From G025836975 sp048751585 (GTDB taxonomy: Bacteria; Pseudomonadota; Gammaproteobacteria; Burkholderiales; Burkholderiaceae_B), in NCBI RefSeq assembly GCF_048751585.1, contig NZ_JAZHOB010000008.1, positions 186,001 to 250,000 on the forward strand: a DNA stretch of 64,000 nt. Direction: 5' to 3'. A model generated the notes under the pieces. That model did not search any database and was not told the DNA's origin. It was given only the letters and a program-made list of their open reading frames with translations. Below are positions 25,461 to 33,720 of the stretch, in pieces (position 1 is the stretch's first letter; every line of letters starts with the position of its first letter). A program made the translations under genes and the position numbers.

Positions 25461-26051
25461 TCAGTCCTTCCAGTCCAAAGTCCAGGCGCCGGCGCGAACG
25501 TTCTGCAGCCACAATGTGCAGGTAAGAGTCTTGGCATCGGTAATGCCGCCCTTGCGGCATGCGTCCAGCAGGTCTTGCACAGGCATGGCCCGGGCTTCCA
25601 GAAACTCGTCGGCATCCAATTGCGGCGGTCCGGGAATAAGCTTGCGCGCAAAGAAAATATGGATGATCTCGGTGGAGTAGGCAATGGCCAGATGCATCGC
25701 GCCGGCATAGGCCCACTGCCCTCCGCTGAAGCCCGTTTCTTCCAGCAGTTCGCGCTTTGCACAGATCAGCGGGTCTTCGCCGGGATCGAGTTTGCCTGCA
25801 GGAAACTCCGTCATGACCCGGCTGACGGGGTAGCGGAACTGGCGCTCCACCAGCACATGATCATCATCCAGCAAGGGGATGATGACGACCGCGCCGGGAT
25901 GCACGATGTATTCGCGGCTGGCGCTCTTGCCGTCCGGCAGGCGCACGGTGTCGCGGCGTGCCTTCAGGAAGCTTCCGTCGAACAGGGTTTGGCTGTCAAG
26001 CAGGGTTTCGATCAGATGCGCGTCGGCGGGCTCGGTCATGGGCGTACTCAT
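25461..26051 (-). CDS. Nudix hydrolase, ADP-ribose pyrophosphatase type
   Basis: 196 residues with a complete Nudix box: GKLDPGED, then REL, then EETGF, within an ADP-ribose pyrophosphatase-like context (VLVERQFRYPVSRVMTEFPAG before the box and YSTEIIHIFFARKL after it). Expected to split ADP-ribose into AMP and ribose-5-phosphate. Three in-frame ATG codons (26060, 26051, 26039) are possible starts and none has a good ribosome-binding site. Convergent with the aminotransferase gene. Confidence 0.85.
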   Translation of the reverse strand: MSTPMTEPADAHLIETLLDSQTLFDGSFLKARRDTVRLPDGKSASREYIVHPGAVVIIPLLDDDHVLVERQFRYPVSRVMTEFPAGKLDPGEDPLICAKRELLEETGFSGGQWAYAGAMHLAIAYSTEIIHIFFARKLIPGPPQLDADEFLEARAMPVQDLLDACRKGGITDAKTLTCTLWLQNVRAGAWTLDWKD

Positions 26052-26119
26052 AGAAGGCATACAGGACGGGGGTTCAAGCAGCGGCACCGGCGGATGCCCG
26101 CGCAGCCGGGCTGCTTAGT

Positions 26120-26500
26120 TTACTTGCCCCGCGCAAAATCGATCCGCCTTCGGTCGCGCTTGGTAGGCCGTCCGGCGGCCATGTCATGGGCCGGTCCGGG
26201 CGCAAGCCGCCTCATTTCGGCGGCCCGCTCGCGCGCCGCCACGCTTTCGGGTGTTTCCTCATACAGCCGGCTGGCCACGGAAGCAGGCCCGCGCACGCTG
26301 CTCAGCCCGCATACACGCACCTGGACAGCGGGATCTTCCTTGCGGACGCTGACCAGATCGCCCACCGCAACCTCGCGCGAGGGCTTGGCGGGCAGATCGT
26401 TCACCAACACCCTGCCCTTGCCGATTTCATCCGCCGCCAGGCTGCGGGTCTTGTAGAAGCGGGCCGCCCAAAGCCATTTATCGATCCGGATCTTGTCCAT
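26120..26500 (-). CDS. hslR: Heat shock protein 15-like S4 RNA-binding protein
   Basis: 126 residues. The S4 domain (MDKIRIDKWLWAARFYKTRS to GDLVSVRK) matches Hsp15, which binds 50S subunits carrying stalled nascent chains. The C-terminal half is Arg/Ala-rich. The ATG at 26500 has GGAGG 7 bases upstream and lies within the last codons of mnmH, a 23-base overlap in another frame. The open frame upstream of this ATG is an extension without family resemblance. Confidence 0.9.
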   Translation of the reverse strand: MDKIRIDKWLWAARFYKTRSLAADEIGKGRVLVNDLPAKPSREVAVGDLVSVRKEDPAVQVRVCGLSSVRGPASVASRLYEETPESVAARERAAEMRRLAPGPAHDMAAGRPTKRDRRRIDFARGK

Positions 26501-27608
26501 GATGATCCTCCCGGTTTTTACGGTGGCGCAGGTACTCCGCCACCGCCTGCTGCTCGCCGACGAACACGATGCGCCCGGCATTCTGCTCGCGCTGATAAGC
26601 GTACATGGGATCGTAGTATTCGTTCAGCAAGCCTTCTATCCACCCCAGATGCAAATCAAGCGACCCGCTGCGCCGCTGCTCCGCCAAGGCGGCATCCATG
26701 ATGCCCGCGAGCCGCTGATAACGTTCCCATCCCAGGCGCTTGACGATCTTGCGGAGGCAGTGCCTGAGCCGCTCTTCAAAAGCGGTGAAGCCCGCCTCGT
26801 CGCCAAGCAGGGCGATGAATTCCGCGCAGAGGTCAATCACGTAGTCGCCCAGAATACGCTGGACACGACCGGCAAGGCTGTCTTCCAGCCAGATCAACGG
26901 GTAGCCGGGCATCTTCTGGTGCAGAGCAAACGGCAACGAGCAACGGCCTATCATGCGGCTCTCTTCTTCCAGGACGAACGACCGCAAGCCCCGGGAACGC
27001 TTCTTCAGAAAATCGATGGCCAGGGCATTTTCGAAATCGATCTGCACCGGCTGCGGTGTAGCGTGACGGCCGAAGCTGGACCCGCGATGCCGCGCATGGC
27101 GCTCCAGATCGATGCCGTTGTCCAGTTGTTCCAGAAGCTCCGTCTTGCCCACGCCGGTCAGTCCGCCGAGCAGGATGAAGCCGCATTCGGATATCACCGA
27201 GTCCATCGTCTGAAGCAGGAAGCCGCGCATTGCCTTGTAGCCGCCAAGTATGCGCGGGTAATCGATTCCTGTCTCGGCCTTCAGCCATTGCTGGCTGATC
27301 TGCGAGCGCAATCCGCCACGGAAACAGTACAAATAGCCATCGGGGTGGGCGCGGGCAAAGTCCGCCCAGGCCTGAATGCGTTCAGCCTTGACGGCGCCCG
27401 CCACCAGACGATGACCGAGATCGATGGCGGCCTGGCTGCCCTTCTGCTTGTAGCAGGTGCCGACCCGGACGCGTTCGTCGTCGTCCATCAGGGGACGGTT
27501 CAAGGCTTGCGGAAAGGCGCCCTTGGCGAACTCGACCGGGGCGCGGACATCCAGGATGGGCACATCGTTCAGGAAGATGGCGCGGTAGTCGTCGCTGTTC
27601 CCACGCAT
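26478..27608 (-). CDS. mnmH: tRNA 2-selenouridine synthase
   Basis: Exchanges sulfur for selenium at the wobble uridine of some tRNAs, via geranylated intermediates. 376 residues from ATG 27608 (MRGNSDDY). An N-terminal rhodanese domain (VPILDVRAPVEFAKGAFP) has its catalytic cysteine in YCFRGGLRSQ; the C-terminal half has the P-loop GLTGVGKTELL. Selenophosphate synthetase (selD) is not in the window and must be elsewhere for the selenium reaction. It overlaps hslR, so both are probably one transcript. Confidence 0.92.
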   Translation of the reverse strand: MRGNSDDYRAIFLNDVPILDVRAPVEFAKGAFPQALNRPLMDDDERVRVGTCYKQKGSQAAIDLGHRLVAGAVKAERIQAWADFARAHPDGYLYCFRGGLRSQISQQWLKAETGIDYPRILGGYKAMRGFLLQTMDSVISECGFILLGGLTGVGKTELLEQLDNGIDLERHARHRGSSFGRHATPQPVQIDFENALAIDFLKKRSRGLRSFVLEEESRMIGRCSLPFALHQKMPGYPLIWLEDSLAGRVQRILGDYVIDLCAEFIALLGDEAGFTAFEERLRHCLRKIVKRLGWERYQRLAGIMDAALAEQRRSGSLDLHLGWIEGLLNEYYDPMYAYQREQNAGRIVFVGEQQAVAEYLRHRKNREDHHGQDPDR

Positions 27609-27696
27609 TAAAGCACCTGTATCGCAAGGCCTTGCCGGCGGCGGCAAGCCGCAACGCGGCCGCGGCCCGCAAGACATATCGGTGTTGTCATGAAGA

Positions 27697-28491
27697 CTAC
27701 AGTTTCTCGGTTTCGCCCGCCTTGGGCTTCCAGGCCAGCAAGCGGTCTTCCACCAGGGTTACCAATCCATCCAGCAACAAGGCGAAGATAGTCAGGACCA
27801 CGATGCCCGCAAACACCGTGTTCACGTCCAGCGTGCCTTCGGCCTGCAGGATAAGGTAGCCGACGCCGCTGGCCGAGCCCAGGTATTCACCCACCACCGC
27901 CCCCACGAAAGCCAGGCCGACGGAGGTGTGCAGGCTGGAAAAAACCCAACTGGTGGCCGAGGGGATATACACATGGCGCAGCAATTGCTTGCGGTTGGCG
28001 CCCAGCATGCGGGCATTGTCCAGCAAGGTCGTGCTGACCTCGCGCACGCCCTGGTAGACGTTGAAGAACACAATGAAAAACACCAGGGTCACGGCCAGCG
28101 CCACTTTGGACCAGATGCCCAGGCCGAACCACATGCCGAATATCGGCGCCAGGATGACGCGCGGCATGGAGTTGGCGGCGGTGATATAGGGGTCGAGCAA
28201 AGCGCTGGCGCCGCGCGACAGGCCCAGCCAGAGGCCGAAACCCAGGCCGGCGACCGTGCCTATTACGAAAGCCAGCACGGTTTCGGTCAGTGTCACGCCC
28301 AGATGCCGGTAAATATCGGCATTGGTCACGAACCAGGCCCATATGACCTTGGCCACTTCGACCGGCTGTCCGAAGAAAAAGGCAAAATTCCTGTCTTGCG
28401 AGGCCAGGTGCCAGGCGACAAGGACAATGACCAGCATCAATATCTGCCAGAACCGCAAGTAGAGGGAATTGGATTTGATTGGCTTCGACAT
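27697..28491 (-). CDS. ABC transporter permease (SsuC/TauC type)
   Basis: 264 residues with about six transmembrane helices and the EAA loop region NARMLGANRKQLLRHVYIPSA that docks the ATPase. It belongs to the nitrate/sulfonate/taurine-type importer permeases. The ATG at 28491 comes one base after the ATPase stop; an upstream in-frame codon exists but lies inside that gene. Third gene of a binding protein-ATPase-permease operon. Substrate unknown. Confidence 0.88.
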   Translation of the reverse strand: MSKPIKSNSLYLRFWQILMLVIVLVAWHLASQDRNFAFFFGQPVEVAKVIWAWFVTNADIYRHLGVTLTETVLAFVIGTVAGLGFGLWLGLSRGASALLDPYITAANSMPRVILAPIFGMWFGLGIWSKVALAVTLVFFIVFFNVYQGVREVSTTLLDNARMLGANRKQLLRHVYIPSATSWVFSSLHTSVGLAFVGAVVGEYLGSASGVGYLILQAEGTLDVNTVFAGIVVLTIFALLLDGLVTLVEDRLLAWKPKAGETEKL

Positions 28492-28492
28492 C

Positions 28493-29302
28493 TCAGGCCC
28501 GTTTTTGTTGGGCATAGCCCTTTAGCACTTCTTCGCGCAAGACATCCCAGATGGCCTTGTGCAACTCGATGAACCGCGGATTGCTGCGCACTTCGGCGAC
28601 GTCGCGCGGCCTCGGGATATCGATATCGAACTCGCCGATGGGATGCGTGGCGGGCCCGGCCGACAGCACGACCACGCGATCGCTCATGGCAATGGCCTCG
28701 TCCAGATCGTGCGTGATGAACAGCACGGCCTTGCGCTTGGCCATCCACAGATCGAGGACCTCGTTTTCCATTAGCTGGCGCGTCTGGACATCGAGCGCCG
28801 AGAAGGGCTCGTCCATAAGGATGATGTCAGGGTCGCGTATCAGCGTTTGCGCCAGCATGGCGCGCTTGCGCATGCCGCCGGACATCTGGTGCGGATAGCG
28901 GTTCTCGAATCCGCCCAGCCCCACTCTTTTCAGCCACTCCAGGCCTTGCGTCCTGGCCTGTTCGGCCGGAATGCCGGCGAATTCCAGGCCCGCGGTGACA
29001 TTGGCCAAGGCGCTGCGCCAGGGCATCAGGGCTTCGCCCTGGAACATGTAGCCGGCGCGGTGATTCACGCCTTGCAGCGACTTGCCGAAGACTTTGACCT
29101 GGCCCGATGAAGGCTGCAGCAAGCCCGCCCCGACATTGAGCAGGGTGGACTTGCCGCAGCCGGTGGGCCCCACCACCGAAACGAATTCGCCCGGGGCGAT
29201 GGCGATGGAGGCCTCTTTTACAGCGGTATAGCTTTTACCCGCGCCTTCGTTGGACGCGAAGGTGCAGGTAATGTTTTCAAGCAACAGTGCGGCATCAAGC
29301 AT
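28493..29302 (-). CDS. ABC transporter ATP-binding protein (SsuB/TauB type)
   Basis: 269 residues: Walker A GPTGCGKSTLL, Q-loop FQGEALMPW, signature MSGGMRKRAMLAQ (a variant with Met-Arg), Walker B IILMDEPFSALD, and the switch histidine in FITHDLDEAI. Its ATG (29302) overlaps the end of the binding-protein gene by 8 bases, so translation is coupled. Supplies energy to the importer. Confidence 0.9.
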   Translation of the reverse strand: MLDAALLLENITCTFASNEGAGKSYTAVKEASIAIAPGEFVSVVGPTGCGKSTLLNVGAGLLQPSSGQVKVFGKSLQGVNHRAGYMFQGEALMPWRSALANVTAGLEFAGIPAEQARTQGLEWLKRVGLGGFENRYPHQMSGGMRKRAMLAQTLIRDPDIILMDEPFSALDVQTRQLMENEVLDLWMAKRKAVLFITHDLDEAIAMSDRVVVLSAGPATHPIGEFDIDIPRPRDVAEVRSNPRFIELHKAIWDVLREEVLKGYAQQKRA

Positions 29303-30335
29303 GGGGATATTTTTTGTTTGCCTTGGCAACGAAGTCGTTGGTCCAGATCTTGGAAATGTCGATCTTGTCGGCCGGGAAGTTGGGGACGAAGGCGGCCAGA
29401 GCCTTCAGCGCGGTTTTCGGGCCGTCTTCAGCCACGCTGCCGTCCGGCGACAGCGCTTCTTTGTTGCCTTTCAGGGCCAGTTTGTAGAGTTCCGGATCGC
29501 CCAGCAGATAGCCTTCGGGGACCACCTTGGCGATCTCGTCGGGGCTGGCGGCCTGTATCCATTTGTCGGCGCGCACGATGGCATTGGCCAGTGCCTGGGT
29601 GGTGTTGGGATTCTTGTCGATGAATTCCTGCGAGGTATACAGGCAGCCCGATGGCATGTTGCCGCCGAAAATCTGGTGGGTGTCTTTCAGGGTGCGCGTA
29701 TCGGCGATGACCTTGACGGCGTCTTCCTTGATCAGGGTGCTGATGACGGGGTCCAGGTTGGCCATGGCGTCGATCTGGCCGGTGCGCATGGCGGTAATGG
29801 CGCCGGCGCCGGCGCCCACTCCGACAAAGGAAACATCAGTGGGCTTCAGGCCATGCTGGGCCAGGAAGAAGCTGGCCATCATGTTGGTGGAGGAACCGGG
29901 CGCCGTAACGCCGATTTTCTTGCCCTTCAAGTCGGCCGGCGATTTGTAGTCGGCCATGGTTTTCTTGGAAACCACCAGCACGATCATGGGGGCCTGGCCT
30001 TGCTGCGCAAAGGCGCGGTAGGCCTGACCCTTGGACTGCAAGTTGATGGTGTGCTCGAACGCGCCCGAAACGACATCGGCGCTGCCGCCGACCACTGCCT
30101 GCAAGGCCTTGGATCCGCCCGCGAAGTCGACGATCTTGGCATCCAGGCCTTCGTCCTTGAAATAGCCTTTGATGTTGGCGATGGACAAGGGCAGATAATA
30201 AATAAGCGCCTGGCCGCCCACAGCGATGGTTACTTCTTTCTTTTCAAGCGCTTGGGCACGGACAAGACCTGGGGCCACGGTTGCGGCACCGGCTACGCCG
30301 GCCAATTTGAGCAAATCACGACGCGATACGGACAT
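29295..30335 (-). CDS. ABC transporter substrate-binding protein (NMT1/SsuA-like)
   Basis: 346 residues. The N-terminus MSVSRRDLLKLAGVAGAATV has a twin-arginine motif (SRRDLL), suggesting export by Tat, with likely cleavage near VRAQA. The mature part is a periplasmic NMT1/SsuA-like fold (AVGGQALIYYLPLSIANIKGY, KKIGVTAPGSSTNMMASFFL). This family binds sulfonates, pyrimidines, phthalate-like aromatics and others; nothing nearby fixes the ligand. First gene of the operon. Confidence 0.85.
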   Translation of the reverse strand: MSVSRRDLLKLAGVAGAATVAPGLVRAQALEKKEVTIAVGGQALIYYLPLSIANIKGYFKDEGLDAKIVDFAGGSKALQAVVGGSADVVSGAFEHTINLQSKGQAYRAFAQQGQAPMIVLVVSKKTMADYKSPADLKGKKIGVTAPGSSTNMMASFFLAQHGLKPTDVSFVGVGAGAGAITAMRTGQIDAMANLDPVISTLIKEDAVKVIADTRTLKDTHQIFGGNMPSGCLYTSQEFIDKNPNTTQALANAIVRADKWIQAASPDEIAKVVPEGYLLGDPELYKLALKGNKEALSPDGSVAEDGPKTALKALAAFVPNFPADKIDISKIWTNDFVAKANKKYPHA

Positions 30336-30425
30336 GGGAAGTCTCCTGGAAAAAATTTATTTCCTGATATTACCCGAGAATATTCCACCTGATTATCGGG
30401 AGTTGCACCATGCCGCCCGTACAGG

Positions 30426-31034
30426 TCAGGTGCTGCGCCGCTCCATCAGGGCCCAGGCGATGGTTCCGGCATCGACGTATTCCAGCTCGCTGCCGGCGGG
30501 TACGCCGCGCGCCAGCCGGCTTACCGACAGGCCCTGGGCGCGCAGGAGCTCCGATAGATAGTGCGCCGTGGTTTCGCCTTCGGCCGTGAAGTTGGTGGCC
30601 AATATGACCTCGCGCACGACGCCGTCGGAGGCCCGCTTCACCAGGCGGTCGAACTGCAGTTCCTGGGGGCCTACGCCTTCCAGCGGCGCCAGGCGCCCCA
30701 TCAGCACGTAATACAGGCCGCGATACCCGTGGCTGGATTCGATCATGTTCTGGTCGGCGGGCGTTTCGACGACGCAAAGCACGGAACCGTCGCGCTTGGG
30801 ATTGGCGCAGGTGGCGCAGACCTCTTCCTCGGCGAAACCGTTGCATTGCGCACAGTGGCGCAAGTCCTTCACGGCCGACGCCAGCGCGCGGCTTAGCTGA
30901 TCCGCGGCTCCAAGGTCGTGCTGCATCAAGTGGTAGGCCATGCGCCTGGCCGAACGCAGTCCGACGCCCGGCAAGCGGCGCAGGGCCTCTATGAGCGTGG
31001 TGAGCGGTTCGGGTTCGGGCAGCGGCGCTTGCAT
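30426..31034 (-). CDS. recR: Recombination mediator RecR
   Basis: Works with RecO and RecF to load RecA at gaps. 202 residues: N-terminal helix-hairpin-helix (LRRLPGVGLRSARRMAYHLM), a four-cysteine zinc site (CAQC and CATC), and a Toprim domain starting VVETPADQNMIE. Its ATG overlaps the ybaB stop by one base (TGATG), as in the conserved dnaX-ybaB-recR operon. Confidence 0.97.
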   Translation of the reverse strand: MQAPLPEPEPLTTLIEALRRLPGVGLRSARRMAYHLMQHDLGAADQLSRALASAVKDLRHCAQCNGFAEEEVCATCANPKRDGSVLCVVETPADQNMIESSHGYRGLYYVLMGRLAPLEGVGPQELQFDRLVKRASDGVVREVILATNFTAEGETTAHYLSELLRAQGLSVSRLARGVPAGSELEYVDAGTIAWALMERRST

Positions 31035-31360
31035 CAGAACGGCAGCTTCATTCCGGGAGGCATGGGCATGCCGGCCGTGACCGACGCCATTTTTTCCTGC
31101 GAAGTGGCTTCGGCCTTGCGCAAAGCATCGTTGAACGCCGCCGCCACAAGATCTTCCAGCATGTCTTTGTCGTCGGCCAACAGGCTGGGATCGATGGTGA
31201 CGCGCTTGACGTCATGCCGACAGCTCATGGACACCTTGACCAGGCCGCCGCCGGAAGCGCCCTCGACGATGATTTCCGCCAAGGCTTCCTGCGCCTTTTT
31301 CATGTTTTCCTGCATCTGCTGGGCCTGGCGCATCAAACCGGCGATCTGACCTTTCATCAT
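31034..31360 (-). CDS. ybaB: YbaB/EbfC nucleoid-associated protein
   Basis: 108 residues; a dimeric DNA-binding protein of the tweezers-like EbfC family. MMKGQIAGLMRQAQQMQENMKKAQEAL, split here as the family start, and VTIDPSLL are typical. ATG at 31360 or 31357; the much longer open frame upstream overlaps dnaX and is not coding. Lies between dnaX and recR. Confidence 0.95.
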   Translation of the reverse strand: MMKGQIAGLMRQAQQMQENMKKAQEALAEIIVEGASGGGLVKVSMSCRHDVKRVTIDPSLLADDKDMLEDLVAAAFNDALRKAEATSQEKMASVTAGMPMPPGMKLPF

Positions 31361-31403
31361 GGTTGGTTTTCCTGAAGAATTTAAAAACAAAGAAGAAAAG
31401 CGC

Positions 31404-33491
31404 CTACGCAGCCCGGTTCCGGGGTGTGGCGCTGATCGAGCCGGGCACCACCTGGGCACCGAACTCGTTGACGAGCGTTTGCACGAAAGGATCGTTGGCG
31501 ACGGCCTGCTCGGCCTCTTTCTGCCTTTCGGCCCTTTGCATCTGTTCGACGGCATGCGCGGTTTCATCGCCGGTGGCGCCGTATTCCACATCCAACTGGA
31601 TCACCGTGCCGAAATACTCCGACAGAACGGTGCGCAGCCGCGCCTTGCCCGGGCTTTCGGCCAGGGTGCGTATGGCAACGCGCAGCGTGACCTGCTCGCC
31701 CTGCGAGCCGAGCCATTCGCTTTGGCGGGCCAGCTCGGCGGCCAATCCGGTCAGGGGAAGCGAAGCCGCCAGCGCCGGCCACGCCTGCGCGGTCATGTCG
31801 CGCGGGCGGGGGGCCTTGGCCTTTTTGCGTTCGGCGGCGAACAGAGCGGGCACGATATCTTCTTGCGCACCTTGGGGCGGCGCGAAATCGCCCGATGCCT
31901 CGTCGCCCCCGGAATCGCCCAGTCCGATAGGCTCGTATCCCGCATCATCGAAATATTCCTGGTCGGGAATATGCATGGTTTCGAAACCGCCGGCGTCATC
32001 ATCCGGCGTGCCCGCCGCCGCGGATGCCTGGGCCGTGGTCGGCGCCGGAGCATTTACGGGGTGATCTTGCCTGACGGCATGGCCGGCCGGCGGGGACGCC
32101 TGAGAGGAGCCTTGCGGCGCATCTTCCCACGCGGGGACATCGTCGGCTTCCGGGATGGCAGCGGGACGCGCCGGAATAGCGGGGCGCGCAGCCGCCTCGG
32201 CGTTGACTCGAACCGCCGGCGCCTCGTTGCGCAAAGCCCTGGCGGGCGTTGGCTCTGGCGATGCGGCCTCAGCCTGGCCGGCGAATGCCGCCGGCGATGG
32301 TTCGGGCGCCGCTTCGGGTTCCGGCCGCAGCGGCGCTGCGTCCGCCATCCCGGGCGACTCGGCGCGCGCAGGCCCGGTTGGGCCCGGGGCAGGCGGCGCC
32401 GGCGCATTCACGGGCACCAGCGCCAGCATGCGCAGGCAGGCCATGACAAAGCCTGCATACTCATCGGGCGCCAGGGAAAGTTCCTGGCGGCTATGCACGG
32501 CCACTGAATAGAAAAGCTGGGCCTGGTCCGGGTGCAGCACGCCGGCAAGCTGAACAATGTCTTCGGCCAGCGGATCGTCGGCCGGTATAGTGCCTGGAAT
32601 CCGCTGCTGGATGGCAATGCGCGACAGCAGCACGGCCAGGTCACCCAGGGCGCCCGTATAGGAAAGGCCGCGCGCCGCCAGTTCGTTGGCGACGTCCAGC
32701 ACCTTGGCTGCGCTGCCGGCCGCCAGGGCTTGCAACAGCTCGACCAGATGGCGTTGGTCGATGGTGCCTAGCATGCCCTGGACCGCCTCGCCGGTCAGGT
32801 TGCCGGCGCTATAGGCGATCGCCTGGTCGGTCAGCGACAGCGCATCCCGCATGGAGCCGGAGGCGGCCTGCGCAAGCAGGCGCAAGGCGGGCGTTTCAAA
32901 CGGGATGCTTTCCTGGTCCAGGACTTCTTTCAGATGCCCGACGATGGATTCGCCCGTCATCTGCTTCAGATTGAATTGCAGGCAGCGCGACAGGACGGTA
33001 ACGGGAATCTTCTGGGGGTCGGTGGTCGCCAGTATGAATTTCACATGAGGCGGCGGCTCTTCCAGCGTCTTCAACATGGCGTTGAACGCATGGCCGGTCA
33101 GCATGTGGACTTCGTCGATCATGTAGACCTTGAAGCGGCCGCTGCCGGGCGCGTAGACCGCCTGCTCAAGCAATTGCGTCATTTCCTCGACGCCCCGGTT
33201 GGACGCCGCATCGAGCTCGACATAATCGACGAATCGGCCGGCATCGATTTCGGTGCAGGCGCGGCAGGTACCGCAGGGCGTAGCCGTGATGCCGGTTTCG
33301 CAATTCAGGGACTTGGCCAGGATGCGCGACAGCGTGGTCTTGCCCACCCCCCTGGTGCCCGTGAACAACCAGGCATGATGCAGTCGCTGCGTGGAAAGCG
33401 CATGCGTCAAGGCACGAACCACGTGGTCCTGGCCGATAAGGGTGTCAAACGAACGTGGCCGCCATTTACGCGCCAGTACCAGATAAGTCAT
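31404..33491 (-). CDS. dnaX: DNA polymerase III subunits tau (and gamma?)
   Basis: Clamp-loader ATPase, 695 residues from ATG 33491 (MTYLVLARKWRPRSF). Walker A is GTRGVGKTTLSRILA, a four-cysteine zinc module follows, Walker B is IDEVHML and the sensor is LSRCLQFNLK. A Pro/Ala-rich linker (about 405-560) precedes the tau-specific polymerase-binding region. The E. coli frameshift heptamer is absent; the nearest sequence is C-AAA-AAG at 31827-31821, so a separate gamma form is doubtful. Follows the SRP RNA gene and leads into ybaB-recR. Confidence 0.96.
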   Translation of the reverse strand: MTYLVLARKWRPRSFDTLIGQDHVVRALTHALSTQRLHHAWLFTGTRGVGKTTLSRILAKSLNCETGITATPCGTCRACTEIDAGRFVDYVELDAASNRGVEEMTQLLEQAVYAPGSGRFKVYMIDEVHMLTGHAFNAMLKTLEEPPPHVKFILATTDPQKIPVTVLSRCLQFNLKQMTGESIVGHLKEVLDQESIPFETPALRLLAQAASGSMRDALSLTDQAIAYSAGNLTGEAVQGMLGTIDQRHLVELLQALAAGSAAKVLDVANELAARGLSYTGALGDLAVLLSRIAIQQRIPGTIPADDPLAEDIVQLAGVLHPDQAQLFYSVAVHSRQELSLAPDEYAGFVMACLRMLALVPVNAPAPPAPGPTGPARAESPGMADAAPLRPEPEAAPEPSPAAFAGQAEAASPEPTPARALRNEAPAVRVNAEAAARPAIPARPAAIPEADDVPAWEDAPQGSSQASPPAGHAVRQDHPVNAPAPTTAQASAAAGTPDDDAGGFETMHIPDQEYFDDAGYEPIGLGDSGGDEASGDFAPPQGAQEDIVPALFAAERKKAKAPRPRDMTAQAWPALAASLPLTGLAAELARQSEWLGSQGEQVTLRVAIRTLAESPGKARLRTVLSEYFGTVIQLDVEYGATGDETAHAVEQMQRAERQKEAEQAVANDPFVQTLVNEFGAQVVPGSISATPRNRAA

Positions 33492-33587
33492 GCAATGAGC
33501 TTGAAACCGGAAGCTATCGAAAAGATAAACAAAAAGTGTACCGGATTCGACGCTGCTTGGGGTATTTGGGGGTAAATGAAGAAAGGG

Positions 33588-33687
33588 GAAGGGCGAGCCT
33601 GACTTCGGCACTGATTCTGAGCGACTGTGGCTGCTTCGTTCCCGACCTGACCAGATTCACCGCCGAACCATGCGAAGGGGCCCGCCG
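33588..33687 (-). ncRNA. ffs: 4.5S (bacterial small) SRP RNA
   Basis: The minus strand carries the SRP core GGTCAGGTCGGGAACGAAGC followed by AGCC, which is the Ffh-binding helix 8. The ends pair perfectly over 8 bases: GGCGGGCC at 33686-33679 with GGCTCGCC at 33599-33592 (one G-U). Length is about 100 bases. A -10-like TAAACT at 33699-33694 would start the RNA at about 33687. Position next to dnaX is conserved in many proteobacteria. The exact 3' end is not certain. Confidence 0.9.
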
Positions 33688-33720
33688 AGTAAGAGTTTAA
33701 CAGGACTTTGCGCGTTGCGT

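Noticed and set aside
31821..31827. Possible dnaX frameshift signal
   Set aside because: The minus-strand heptamer is C-AAA-AAG. The first base is C rather than A, so the P-site codon cannot re-pair after a -1 slip, and no strong stem follows in an obvious position.
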